Shown in pieces: positions 15,342 through 22,981 of a stretch of 38,838 nucleotides of DNA. The stretch comes from Hyphomicrobiales bacterium (GTDB lineage Bacteria > Pseudomonadota > Alphaproteobacteria > Rhizobiales > Rhizobiaceae). The position numbers and the translations under genes were made by a program. Numbering within the stretch: the first letter of the stretch is position 1; the number at the start of each line of letters is the position of its first letter. Location of the stretch: positions 1 through 38,838 of the forward strand of contig UCMS01000034.1 in assembly GCA_900473805.1 (NCBI GenBank). Direction: 5' to 3'. Under the pieces are notes generated by a model. That model did no database searches, was not told the DNA's origin, and was given only the letters and a program-made list of their open reading frames with translations.

Positions 15342-15382
15342 TTGATCTGCGTCAAGCCTGCAGCGGGTGGCAGCGCTAACAT
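15342..15382 (+). promoter_or_regulatory. FNR/FixK-type box and promoter of the DoxX gene
   Basis: TTGATCTGCGTCAA (15342-15355) differs from the FNR/FixK consensus TTGAT-N4-ATCAA by one base. A -10-like TAACAT lies at 15377-15382. A start point near 15390 would put the box centre (15348.5) at about -41.5, the classical class II activator position. The geometry is a strong point; binding is not shown. Confidence 0.55.
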
Positions 15383-15420
15383 GAACCCATCGAATTATCG
15401 ATTTAGGAGAGGGTTCTCAA

Positions 15421-15999
15421 ATGGTTGACGCATCCATTTTCAGCAACGACAGGGACAAACTCATCGTTCCCCCGCTGTCGAGTTTTTACGACCGTATCGC
15501 CCAGCCTATGGCCTGGTCGATCTTCCGTCTGGCCGTGGGGGGCATGCTGGTCATCGAAGGCTGGCCGAAGATTTTGGCGCCCTTTGCCCAGGTCGGTTTC
15601 GTTGAAAAGCTGGGCTTCTATCCCGGCTGGCTTTGGTCGCCGACGCTGGCTCTGCTGCAGGTCGTGGGCGGCCTGTTGATCGCGCTTGGCCTCTTCACCC
15701 GCCCGGCGGCCCTCGCCAACGGGGTCATGCTGGCGATCACGCTCTACTTCCACATCAGCCATCCCTATGGCGACGCCTTTCTCACCCAGGCCGGTATCGA
15801 TGCGTTGAAGGCCGGCAGCGAGTTCTTCACCCCGGAGGCACTGGCCAGGCTTGCCGATGGCGGCCATGGCTTCCTGCATCAGGTCCAGGGCAAGGCCGAA
15901 CTCGGCTCGCTCTTCTGGACCGGCGGCGCCTTCCTCTTCGCCGCCTTCGGTGGCGGTTACCTCTCGCTCGATCGCCTGCTGTTCAGAAAGCAGTTCTGA
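15421..15999 (+). CDS. DoxX family membrane protein
   Basis: The 192-residue protein has about four hydrophobic segments (near residues 35-52, 65-95, 100-118 and 160-180) and DoxX-family text such as SIFRLAVGGMLVIEGWPKIL (about 33-52) and LGLFTRPAALANGVMLAITL. DoxX relatives are inner membrane proteins. Some are linked to quinone or thiosulfate oxidation or to redox stress, but the substrate here is unknown. AGGAGAGG precedes ATG. It stands alone between two terminators, behind an FNR-type box, suggesting expression at low oxygen. It contains a soluble insertion around residues 120-155. Confidence 0.85.
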   Translation: MVDASIFSNDRDKLIVPPLSSFYDRIAQPMAWSIFRLAVGGMLVIEGWPKILAPFAQVGFVEKLGFYPGWLWSPTLALLQVVGGLLIALGLFTRPAALANGVMLAITLYFHISHPYGDAFLTQAGIDALKAGSEFFTPEALARLADGGHGFLHQVQGKAELGSLFWTGGAFLFAAFGGGYLSLDRLLFRKQF

Positions 16000-16017
16000 T
16001 CGTGCCGATACTGCCCC

Positions 16018-17364
16018 TCAAACACCCGGCGGGCGACCGCCGGGTGTTTCCTGTGCGGTCGGCCGGACAACACCGCACTCAGCCGCCCGCCCCATCAGAA
16101 ACGCCCGCTCCACCGCATTGTCGCTGAGACCGGCCGCCCGCTCGAACGCCGTCCGCGCCTCCACCATCCGCCCCAGGCGAAACAGAAAATCCCCCTTTGC
16201 TGCATAGAGCGGCAGATAGTCGGCAAGCTGCGGCTCTGCCCCGATCTCCGCCAGCAGCACCAGCCCCGTCTCCGGTCCGAACGCCATGGCATGCGCCACC
16301 GCCCGGTTCAGCGCCACTACGGGCGAGGGGACACGGTCCAGCAGCCGGTCATACAGTCCGGCACTTCTGCCCCAGTCCGTATCCTCAAACGTCACCGCCC
16401 GCGCATGCACGGCTGCAAGCGCCGCCTGCAGCGCATAGATCCCGTCCTCGCCGCTCAGTCGCGTCACCATCGCAAGGCCGTCCAGACCGCGCTGAATCAG
16501 CAATCGGTCCCAAAGCCGCCGGTTCTGCGTTTCCAGCGTCTGTGCGCTGCCATCAGGTCCGACTCGCGCTTTGAAGCGCGAAGCCTGCAGTTCCATCAGT
16601 GAAAGCAGCGCATGTGCTTCCGGTTCCTGCGGCGCAAGCCCCACCAGGATACGTCCGAGCCGCATCGCCTCGTCGCAAAGCTGCGTGCGAATCAGGACTT
16701 CACCCCGGCTTGCCGCATAACCCTCGTTGAAAACAAGGTAGATCACCTCTAGCACCGAGGCGAGACGGGCATCGCGCGCTTCGCCCACAGGTACCTCGAA
16801 GGCCACGTCGCCTTCGCGCAGGATCTTCTTGGCCCGCACGATCCGCTGCGCCACCGTCGTTTCCGGAGTGAGGAAGGCCCGGGCGATTTCCTCCGTTGTC
16901 AGCCCGCCGATGACCTTCAGCGTCAGCGCCGTGCGCTGGTCGCGGGAGAGCAGCGGATGGCAGGCGGTGAAGATCAGCGATAGCCGCTCGTCCCCGATCC
17001 CGTCGTCGAGTGCGGCCTCGATGGCCGCATGCTCGTCTCTGCGGCCGGTCTCGATGTCATGGGAAAGCGAGGCCTCGTGCCGCGCCATCATCCGCCTCCG
17101 GCGCCACAGATCGACCGCCCGGCGTTTCGCTGTGGTCATCAGCCAGCCGCCCGGATTGGGTGGGATGCCGGAGGTCGGCCATGTCGCAAGTGCTGAAACC
17201 AGCGCCTCCTGCGCCAGTTCCTCGGCAAGGCTCAAGTCCCCGACATGTCTGGCGAGCCCGGCAACCAGCCGGACCCGCTCCATGCGATAGATGCCTTCGA
17301 TGTCCCGGCCGATGGCCTCGACCCTGACAGGTGAGGCCGAACAGGGGTCTCCATCTCGTCTCAT
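16018..17364 (-). CDS. ECF sigma factor of the ECF42 type (DUF6596, TPR-like tail)
   Basis: The 448-residue protein has a sigma-2 region (about 22-95, with HVGDLSLAEELAQEALVSAL and GGWLMTTAKRRAVDLWRRRR), a sigma-4 region (about 130-185, RDQRTALTLKVIGGLTTEEI), then DUF6596 and a long helical TPR-like C-terminal part (about 190-430). This layout is that of ECF42 sigma factors, which lack an anti-sigma factor and are controlled by the tail. Two genes upstream is a DGPF protein, the usual ECF42 partner. The start at 17364 has a poor ribosome binding site; an ATG at 17409, just after the VOC stop, is possible. The last ten residues (ETPGGRPPGV) are coded by the terminator hairpin. Confidence 0.88.
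   Translation of the reverse strand: MRRDGDPCSASPVRVEAIGRDIEGIYRMERVRLVAGLARHVGDLSLAEELAQEALVSALATWPTSGIPPNPGGWLMTTAKRRAVDLWRRRRMMARHEASLSHDIETGRRDEHAAIEAALDDGIGDERLSLIFTACHPLLSRDQRTALTLKVIGGLTTEEIARAFLTPETTVAQRIVRAKKILREGDVAFEVPVGEARDARLASVLEVIYLVFNEGYAASRGEVLIRTQLCDEAMRLGRILVGLAPQEPEAHALLSLMELQASRFKARVGPDGSAQTLETQNRRLWDRLLIQRGLDGLAMVTRLSGEDGIYALQAALAAVHARAVTFEDTDWGRSAGLYDRLLDRVPSPVVALNRAVAHAMAFGPETGLVLLAEIGAEPQLADYLPLYAAKGDFLFRLGRMVEARTAFERAAGLSDNAVERAFLMGRAAECGVVRPTAQETPGGRPPGV
16020..16049. terminator. Shared terminator between DoxX and sigma factor genes
   Basis: A perfect 13-bp inverted repeat (AAACACCCGGCGG 16020-16032 with 16037-16049) with a GCGA loop lies between the convergent genes. 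It reaches into the last codons of the minus-strand sigma factor gene. The TTT end on either strand makes a bidirectional terminator likely. Confidence 0.75.
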
Positions 17365-17414
17365 GGTCAGGAGTATGGACAGACCACCCGCCCGGTCAAC
17401 CGCGGTCATTGCGT

Positions 17415-17843
17415 TCAGGCATCGACACTTGTGGTGTCGCCGGCTGCGGCCGCCGGGTCCATCCAGAAGATCTCCCAGACATGCCCGTCCGGATCCTCCA
17501 CCGACCGGCTCCACATGAAGCCGTGGTCCTGCGGCGGGTTGGGATCGGCGCGTCCACCGGCGGCGCTGGCCGCGCCCACCACCCGGTCGACATCCGCATG
17601 GGCATCGACGGTCAGCGCCAGAAGCGTCTGGCTCGTCGCCTTGGCGTCTGCAATCGGACGGCTGGTGAAGGTCCGGTAGAAGTCATGCGTCAGGATCATC
17701 ACCCCGATCGTGTCGCAGAGCATCATGCAGGCCGCATTCTCATTTGAGAATTGCGGGTTCTTCGTCGCCCCCAGCGCCTCGTAGAAGCGGGTGGAGACGA
17801 CGAGATTGCTGACCGGCAGGTTGATGAAGATCATCTTGGCCAT
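17415..17843 (-). CDS. VOC (glyoxalase/bleomycin resistance-like) family protein
   Basis: This 142-residue protein begins MAKMIFINLPVSNLVVSTRFYEALG and has the repeated beta-alpha-beta-beta-beta units of the vicinal oxygen chelate fold, ending in EDPDGHVWEIFWMDP. Relatives are glyoxalases, dioxygenases and antibiotic-binding proteins. No reaction can be named from sequence. It lies 6 nt after the YCII gene and 50 nt before the sigma factor start, so the three form one minus-strand unit; VOC proteins near ECF factors suggest a role in response to toxic compounds. Confidence 0.85.
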   Translation of the reverse strand: MAKMIFINLPVSNLVVSTRFYEALGATKNPQFSNENAACMMLCDTIGVMILTHDFYRTFTSRPIADAKATSQTLLALTVDAHADVDRVVGAASAAGGRADPNPPQDHGFMWSRSVEDPDGHVWEIFWMDPAAAAGDTTSVDA

Positions 17844-17849
17844 GAGGAC

Positions 17850-18287
17850 TCAGCCCTTGTTCTTCTGCTGGGCGGCCAGACCTTCCGCCGCGCGGTCATG
17901 GCTCGCCTGGCCCTCGGGCGTCGCGATCTCGGCAAAATCCTCCATTTCGTAGAAGGGCCGAATCTCGATTTCGCTCGGCCCCAGCATCGGATTGGGGCAG
18001 CGTTTGACCCAGGCGACCGCCTCGTCCATGTCCTTCACCTCCCAGATCCAGTAGCCGGCGACCAGTTCCCGCGTCTCGGCGAAAGGACCGTCGATCACCC
18101 GGCGGTCCGGACCGTCGAAGGCGACCCGCTTGCCCATCTTGGAAGGCTTCAGCCCGTCGCCCGAAAGCATGATGCCGGCCTGCACCAGTTCCTCGTTGAA
18201 CTTGCCCATGTCCTCAAACAGCTTCGGCGGCGGCATGATGCCTTCTTCACTGTCTTCCGTCGCCTTGACCATCACCATCACACGCAT
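17850..18287 (-). CDS. YCII-related DGPF-domain protein
   Basis: The 145-residue protein begins MRVMVMVKATEDSEEG and has the DGPF motif in VIDGPFAETRELVAGYWIWEVK (about residues 67-88). YCII-fold proteins are small dimers of mostly unknown reaction; DGPF members are the typical partner genes of ECF42 sigma factors. The start at 18287 follows GAGGAG; an upstream extension to 18338 is not used. It is the first gene of the operon, about 50 nt after a candidate ECF42 promoter. Confidence 0.88.
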   Translation of the reverse strand: MRVMVMVKATEDSEEGIMPPPKLFEDMGKFNEELVQAGIMLSGDGLKPSKMGKRVAFDGPDRRVIDGPFAETRELVAGYWIWEVKDMDEAVAWVKRCPNPMLGPSEIEIRPFYEMEDFAEIATPEGQASHDRAAEGLAAQQKNKG

Positions 18288-18336
18288 GTCGTATCTCCTC
18301 TCGTTTTGATGGACCGCTTTTGCGATCCTGCCCCTC

Positions 18337-18363
18337 AACGAAGCAGAATGTCAGGATTCGACA
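18337..18363 (-). promoter_or_regulatory. Candidate ECF42-type promoter
   Basis: On the minus strand TGTCGA (18363-18358) is followed after exactly 17 nt by CGTT (18340-18337). From memory, the motif reported for ECF42 targets is TGTCGA at -35 and CGA/TC at -10, so the -35 is exact and the -10 one base off. It lies 50 nt before the YCII start, which fits self-control of the operon. Confidence 0.5.
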
Positions 18364-18381
18364 CGAGCGAGCAAAAAAACT

Positions 18382-18792
18382 TTAGCGGGGCGCTCGCTTG
18401 CTCAATCTGTGGACCAGCAGCGCCGCAAGCGCGATGCCGACCAGATAGGCGAGGATGTTCCAGAGCGAGAAGATCCGTCCGAACAGCAAGGCCCCAGCCA
18501 GCGTCAGCCGGAAGGCGTCGAGCCATGGGGTGTGGTAGAGCCGGAAGACTTCGACCGCGATCGCGATCAGTGAGGCGAGGATCACCGCAAGGCGCGGTCG
18601 CTCGGGCAGGGCAACTGTCACAAGCAGATAGACCATCATCCCCCAGAGCATCGAACCGCCATATTTCACCAGTCCATAGGGCAGACCGGCTTCGTAACCG
18701 GTGAGGCGGAGCGTGGTGCCGGCGCCAATGGTCACGAGCGCGGCAAGGAGCCGCCACAGGCGCGGCTTGGTGATGGCGTTTGATCCGGTCAT
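18382..18792 (-). CDS. DUF2809 family membrane protein
   Basis: The 136-residue protein has four or five hydrophobic helices. Features of DUF2809 are GLPYGLVKYGGSMLWGMMVY (about residues 36-55) and VEVFRLYHTPWLDAFRLTLA (about 79-98). The function of the family is unknown. The start at 18792 begins MTGSNAITKPRL. The stop lies only 18 nt before the candidate ECF42 promoter. On the minus strand a T7 run (18379-18373) at its 3' end may terminate it. Confidence 0.8.
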   Translation of the reverse strand: MTGSNAITKPRLWRLLAALVTIGAGTTLRLTGYEAGLPYGLVKYGGSMLWGMMVYLLVTVALPERPRLAVILASLIAIAVEVFRLYHTPWLDAFRLTLAGALLFGRIFSLWNILAYLVGIALAALLVHRLSKRAPR

Positions 18793-18848
18793 GCCGCTTC
18801 TGTATCCACGGGACGGCAAAACGCAAGAGAACGAGCAGGGGAGGCGAG

Positions 18849-19724
18849 ATGAGCACAGTTACGTCTGGAGGACGCCTCGTCAGTCTGGAAAGCCTCAATC
18901 GCCTGCTGATCGATCCGCCGCCCGCACCTGCACTCTCGGGCTTCAGGCGATTCTGCGTGGAACTCCTGCTGTTCGGCATCAAGGAGGCGCGCGCCTGCCT
19001 CTTCGCCGGTCTCTTCTTCGTCTCGATCTTCGTGACGCCCCGCGAGGGCCTCTTCGGCATCCCGCGCTACGATCTGCTGCTTCTGATCGCGCTCGCGATC
19101 CAAGTCTGGATGGTCTGGGCCAAACTCGAGACCCTCGATGAACTGAAGGCGATCTGCCTCTTTCATGTCGTCGGCTTCGCGCTTGAAGCCTTCAAGACCT
19201 CGGGCGCAATCCAGTCCTGGTCCTATCCCGATTTCGCCTATACCAAGCTCTTCGGCGTCCCGCTCTTTTCCGGCTTCATGTATGCCGCTGTCGGTAGCTA
19301 CATCATCCAGGCCTGGCGTTTGCTGCATGTCCAGATCCACCATCATCCGCCTTACTGGATGGCAAGTCTGGTGGCGCTTGCGATCTATGCCAACTTCTTC
19401 ACCCATCACTATATCGGGGACTATCGCTGGTATATCGCCGCGCTCGCGATCGGCCTCTATGCCCGGGCGACCGTCGTCTTCCGGCCCTTTGACCGCGACC
19501 GCCGCATGCCGCTCATTCTCGCCTTCATCCTGATCGGCTTCTTCATCTGGCTGGCCGAAAACATCTCGACCTTCTTCGCGGTCTGGCACTATCCCAACCA
19601 GATCGGCGCCTGGTCGACCGTCCACATCGGCAAATGGAGTTCCTGGACGCTGTTGGTAATCATGACCTTCACCATCGTCGCATCCCTGAAGCACATCCGC
19701 GAGAAGATCTACATCCCGCAATAG
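18849..19724 (+). CDS. DUF817 family membrane protein
   Basis: The 291-residue protein has seven or eight hydrophobic segments and many conserved aromatic and histidine residues (for example LHVQIHHHPPYW, about residues 159-170, and FFTHHYIGDYRWYIAAL, 181-197), typical of DUF817. The function is unknown; it is an inner membrane protein. AGGGGAGG precedes the start at 18849. It is divergent from DUF2809 with 56 nt between them, so they may share control. Confidence 0.82.
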   Translation: MSTVTSGGRLVSLESLNRLLIDPPPAPALSGFRRFCVELLLFGIKEARACLFAGLFFVSIFVTPREGLFGIPRYDLLLLIALAIQVWMVWAKLETLDELKAICLFHVVGFALEAFKTSGAIQSWSYPDFAYTKLFGVPLFSGFMYAAVGSYIIQAWRLLHVQIHHHPPYWMASLVALAIYANFFTHHYIGDYRWYIAALAIGLYARATVVFRPFDRDRRMPLILAFILIGFFIWLAENISTFFAVWHYPNQIGAWSTVHIGKWSSWTLLVIMTFTIVASLKHIREKIYIPQ

Positions 19725-19725
19725 A

Positions 19726-19741
19726 CAGGCACGTTTGCCTG
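19726..19741. terminator. Short hairpin between convergent genes
   Basis: CAGGCA (19726-19731) pairs perfectly with TGCCTG (19736-19741) around CGTT. It fills the 21-nt space between the ends of the DUF817 gene and the diguanylate cyclase gene, so a weak bidirectional terminator is likely. There is no T-run. Confidence 0.5.
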
Positions 19742-19745
19742 CCCG

Positions 19746-21098
19746 TCACGCCGTGAGCGACAGCTCCGAAAACACCTGGTTCCGCCCATTGGCCTTGGCC
19801 ATGTAGAGAAACTGGTCGGCGGCATTGAGCTGGTTGTCGACCGGCTCCCGGATCTGGACATTGGCGAGACCGAAGGAGGTGGTGATTGAAATCTGCGTCC
19901 CGTTGCGCAGTTCGATCGTCATCGCCTCGACCGTGCGGCGCACGCTGTCACAGAAATCATGCGCCGCCTTGTCGCTCAGCCCGCGCAGATAAAAGGCGAA
20001 TTCCTCGCCCCCGAGGCGGGCCGTCATGTGAGGCGTCCCCTCGATCGCCTCGTGCAGGCACGCAGCAACCCGGCGCAGCGTATCGTCGCCGGCTTCGTGG
20101 CCGTGCGTGTCGTTCACCTTCTTGAAGAAATCGATGTCGAGCAGGGCGACGGCGCTCTCCACGCCCAGAGCCTGATCCTCCTGCATCATCGCGGCGACGG
20201 TCTCGAAGAAATGACGCCGGTTCGGCAGATTGGTCAGCTGATCCCGTTCGGCATAGTAGCGAAGGCGCTTGATCAGCTTGATCGTGTCGACATTGCTGTC
20301 GATGCGACACTGGAACTCTTCCGGCATCAGCGGCCTGTAGATGAAATCATTGGCACCGGCCTTGAGGAAGAGCGAACTCACGCGGCGATCGCTGGACGAC
20401 GTCACGCCGATGATCCGGAGCTGCGAATAGGCCGAATTCTCCCGGACACGCTTGACCAGTGTGTAGCCGTCCATGTCGGGCATGTTGTAGTCGGTGATCA
20501 GAAGCTCGACATCCTTCTCTGCCGAGAGGATCGTGAGCGCCTCGGCGCCGGAGCGGGCTTCACGAACGTCGAAATTGTGCCTGGTCAACAGGTCGACCAG
20601 GCTCTGGCGCACGCTGCCCTGGTCGTCGACCACGAGCACTTTCACGTCGGCATTGCCCAGCACCCGGATGACCGTCTGCATCAGCCGACCGATCGAGTTC
20701 TCCTCATCCTTTACACAATAGTCCAAGAGTTCCATCTGGACATAGCGGCTCTGCGCCTGCGGATCATGCGTCGCGGTGAACACGATCGCCGGGATGCCGG
20801 CCTTTTCCAACGTTCCGAGGATATCCTCGTCGTGCCCGTCCGGCAGATGAAGGCCAGTGATGGCGAGAGTGAAGCGTGTCGTCGAAAATGTGCGCCGGGC
20901 CTCTGCAAGGCTCGTGCAATGGACGACGCTGGCCGTCGTGACCGCTTCGAGCCGGGACACGATGAGGTTTGCGACGGCAAGAGAATCCTCGATGAGCAGG
21001 ATCGCCTCGACCCTCGCCGCAGGAATGCCGCGAAACGGGGCTGCGCCCCATCCGATGATGGGACCGGCATAGGTTGAGAGTTCCGCTTGGGCTTTCAT
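19746..21098 (-). CDS. Response regulator diguanylate cyclase (REC-REC-GGDEF)
   Basis: The 450-residue cytosolic protein has two receiver domains and a GGDEF domain that makes cyclic di-GMP from two GTP. Receiver 1 (about 32-148) has IEDS but a glycine (G82, ITGLHLPDG) where the phosphorylated aspartate should be. Receiver 2 (about 153-272) keeps D203 (ITDYNMPDMDG) but has Arg for the conserved Lys (YRP, 255). The cyclase domain (about 285-446) has GGEEF at 363-367, so it should be active; the product-inhibition RxxD motif is not seen. The order resembles PleD. The start at 21098 follows AGGAGG; the frame open to 21176 lacks support. Confidence 0.92.
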   Translation of the reverse strand: MKAQAELSTYAGPIIGWGAAPFRGIPAARVEAILLIEDSLAVANLIVSRLEAVTTASVVHCTSLAEARRTFSTTRFTLAITGLHLPDGHDEDILGTLEKAGIPAIVFTATHDPQAQSRYVQMELLDYCVKDEENSIGRLMQTVIRVLGNADVKVLVVDDQGSVRQSLVDLLTRHNFDVREARSGAEALTILSAEKDVELLITDYNMPDMDGYTLVKRVRENSAYSQLRIIGVTSSSDRRVSSLFLKAGANDFIYRPLMPEEFQCRIDSNVDTIKLIKRLRYYAERDQLTNLPNRRHFFETVAAMMQEDQALGVESAVALLDIDFFKKVNDTHGHEAGDDTLRRVAACLHEAIEGTPHMTARLGGEEFAFYLRGLSDKAAHDFCDSVRRTVEAMTIELRNGTQISITTSFGLANVQIREPVDNQLNAADQFLYMAKANGRNQVFSELSLTA

Positions 21099-21215
21099 GT
21101 CGGGCCGTCCTCCTGACGATCGCGGCGCAACTTGGACCCGTTGGGTTAATGCAACCTCAATATACATCCACCACAATTGAGAGTGGCGGTGTTGGCCGAC
21201 GCCGGGAAACGGCCT

Positions 21216-21857
21216 TCAGGATCGCGCCGTGGCGCGCTTCGCTCGGCGCCTTGCCATGATCTTCGGGCGCACGAGCCGGTAGCCGAGAAGAACGGTCGCA
21301 ACCGCCAGGTAAAAGGCGGGCTCGGCCGAAATCACCTTGAGTGACAGGACATAATGAAGCACTGCGACGATCAGCACCGGATAGACGAGCTTGTGCAGCC
21401 GGTTCCAGCTTGGCCCGAGCCTTCGGATCGAGGCCTGGTTCGACGTCAGCGCCAGCGGTATCAGCATCAGAAGGCCCGCCATGCCGAGCATGATGTAGGG
21501 CCGCTTCAAAATGTCGCCGGCGATTGAGGACAGTATCAGGCCGCGGTCGAGCGTCAGGTACACGGTGAAATGCGCCAGGACGTAGTAGAAGGCGATCAGA
21601 CCGAGCGCACGACGGTAACCGATGAGGTTGATGCCGAACAGATCGCGCAACGGCGTAATCACCAGTCCGAGACACAGGAAGCGCAGCGCCCATAGCCCGA
21701 GAAGATGTTCGAACGCACGGACCGGGTCGGCCCCCAGTCCGCCGAAGATGCCGAGATAGAAGGCGTAGAGCCCCGGCATCAGTCCGACGATGTAAAGCAG
21801 CCAGATCGACGCCGGCTTGTAGCGGGCGGGCAGGGCCGGCAGGGTCAGGCTCGCCAT
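21216..21857 (-). CDS. msrQ: Heme-binding membrane subunit of methionine sulfoxide reductase
   Basis: The 213-residue protein has about six membrane helices with histidines suited to heme binding (EHLLGL, about 50; AHFTVY, about 95; LHKLVYPVLIVAVLHYVL, about 154-171). MsrQ passes electrons from the quinone pool or a flavin to periplasmic MsrP, which repairs oxidised methionines. The start overlaps the msrP stop by one base, a close pair. Confidence 0.93.
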   Translation of the reverse strand: MASLTLPALPARYKPASIWLLYIVGLMPGLYAFYLGIFGGLGADPVRAFEHLLGLWALRFLCLGLVITPLRDLFGINLIGYRRALGLIAFYYVLAHFTVYLTLDRGLILSSIAGDILKRPYIMLGMAGLLMLIPLALTSNQASIRRLGPSWNRLHKLVYPVLIVAVLHYVLSLKVISAEPAFYLAVATVLLGYRLVRPKIMARRRAKRATARS

Positions 21858-22819
21858 CAGTAGAACTTCGCCAGGTCCATGCCGGCATACAGTCCGGCGA
21901 CCTCGTCGGCATAACCGTTGAACGGCAGCGTATCAATGCGCGCGCCGCCGAACAGCCCGTCCGCCTCACCGATCCGCCGTTCCGTGGCCTGGCTCCAGCG
22001 CGGATGATCGACTGCTGGGTTGACGTTGGCATAGAAGCCATATTCGGATGGCTGCAGCTTGTTCCAGGTCGACGGCGGCTCCTTGTCTGTCAGCGTGATC
22101 TTCACGATCGACTTGATGCCCTTGAAGCCATATTTCCACGGCACCACGAGCCGGATCGGCGCACCGTTCTGGTTGGGCAGCGTCTCGCCATAAAGGCCGG
22201 TCGCCAGGATTGCCAGCGGATGGCGCGCCTCATCCAGCCTCAGGCCCTCGACATAGGGCCATTCCAGTGCCTGGAAGATCCCGGCCTGTCCCTGCATTTC
22301 CTCAGGGCGAACAAGCGTCTCGAAGGCGACGTATTTCGCCGAGCCGAGCGGCTCCACCCGGTCGAGCAGTGCTGAGATGGGGAAGCCGATCCACGGGATC
22401 ACCATCGACCAGGCCTCGACGCAGCGCATGCGGTAGACACGCTCTTCCATCGGGAATTCCTTCAGGATCGTCTCGATGTCGATCACCTGCGGTTTGGCGA
22501 CCATGCCCCCGACCTCGATCGTCCAGGGACGCGTGTTCAGCGAGCCCGAATTGCGCGCCGGATCTTCCTTGCCCGTGCCGAATTCATAAAAGTTGTTGTA
22601 GCTGGTTACGTCCTCCTTGGACGTCAGCTTGTCGTCGACCTTGTAGGCGCTCGGCTTGGCCGAAAGCGGCTGGATGAGCTGCGCAGCGCCCGCAATGGAG
22701 GGCAGCGCGGCTGCGGTCACGCCGCCTGCTGCCGCTGCGATGAACGCGCGACGCTTGAGATAAAGCGACTTCGGCGTGATGGCGCTTTCGGCGATGGGGG
22801 TAGGGCGGTAGCGGGACAT
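21857..22819 (-). CDS. msrP: Periplasmic methionine sulfoxide reductase, molybdopterin subunit
   Basis: The 320-residue protein belongs to the sulfite oxidase-like fold. It has a Tat signal with KRRAFIAAAAGG (about residues 22-33), C133 in RMRCVEAWSMVIPW as the probable molybdenum ligand, and the ending GLYAGMDLAKFY. MsrP repairs methionine sulfoxide in exported proteins, with electrons from MsrQ. GAGG lies upstream. Together with msrQ it forms a two-gene unit. Confidence 0.94.
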   Translation of the reverse strand: MSRYRPTPIAESAITPKSLYLKRRAFIAAAAGGVTAAALPSIAGAAQLIQPLSAKPSAYKVDDKLTSKEDVTSYNNFYEFGTGKEDPARNSGSLNTRPWTIEVGGMVAKPQVIDIETILKEFPMEERVYRMRCVEAWSMVIPWIGFPISALLDRVEPLGSAKYVAFETLVRPEEMQGQAGIFQALEWPYVEGLRLDEARHPLAILATGLYGETLPNQNGAPIRLVVPWKYGFKGIKSIVKITLTDKEPPSTWNKLQPSEYGFYANVNPAVDHPRWSQATERRIGEADGLFGGARIDTLPFNGYADEVAGLYAGMDLAKFY

Positions 22820-22981
22820 GATCGACCTCGTAAAGCTCCGGTATGCCTTCGATATGACATAGGAGACGTGCGGCAGGAAAACAGAGTTTCATGTCCGGGA
22901 AAAGAAGTTGGGCAGGAACAATTTCGTGTAGGAGAAACCGAAGCGTGAGGTGTAAGGAACGCAGATCCGGCGCGACGGATG

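Noticed and set aside
19959..21077. Plus-strand open frame of 372 codons opposite the diguanylate cyclase gene
   Set aside because: The minus-strand protein has complete receiver and GGDEF domains; the plus-strand translation resembles no family.
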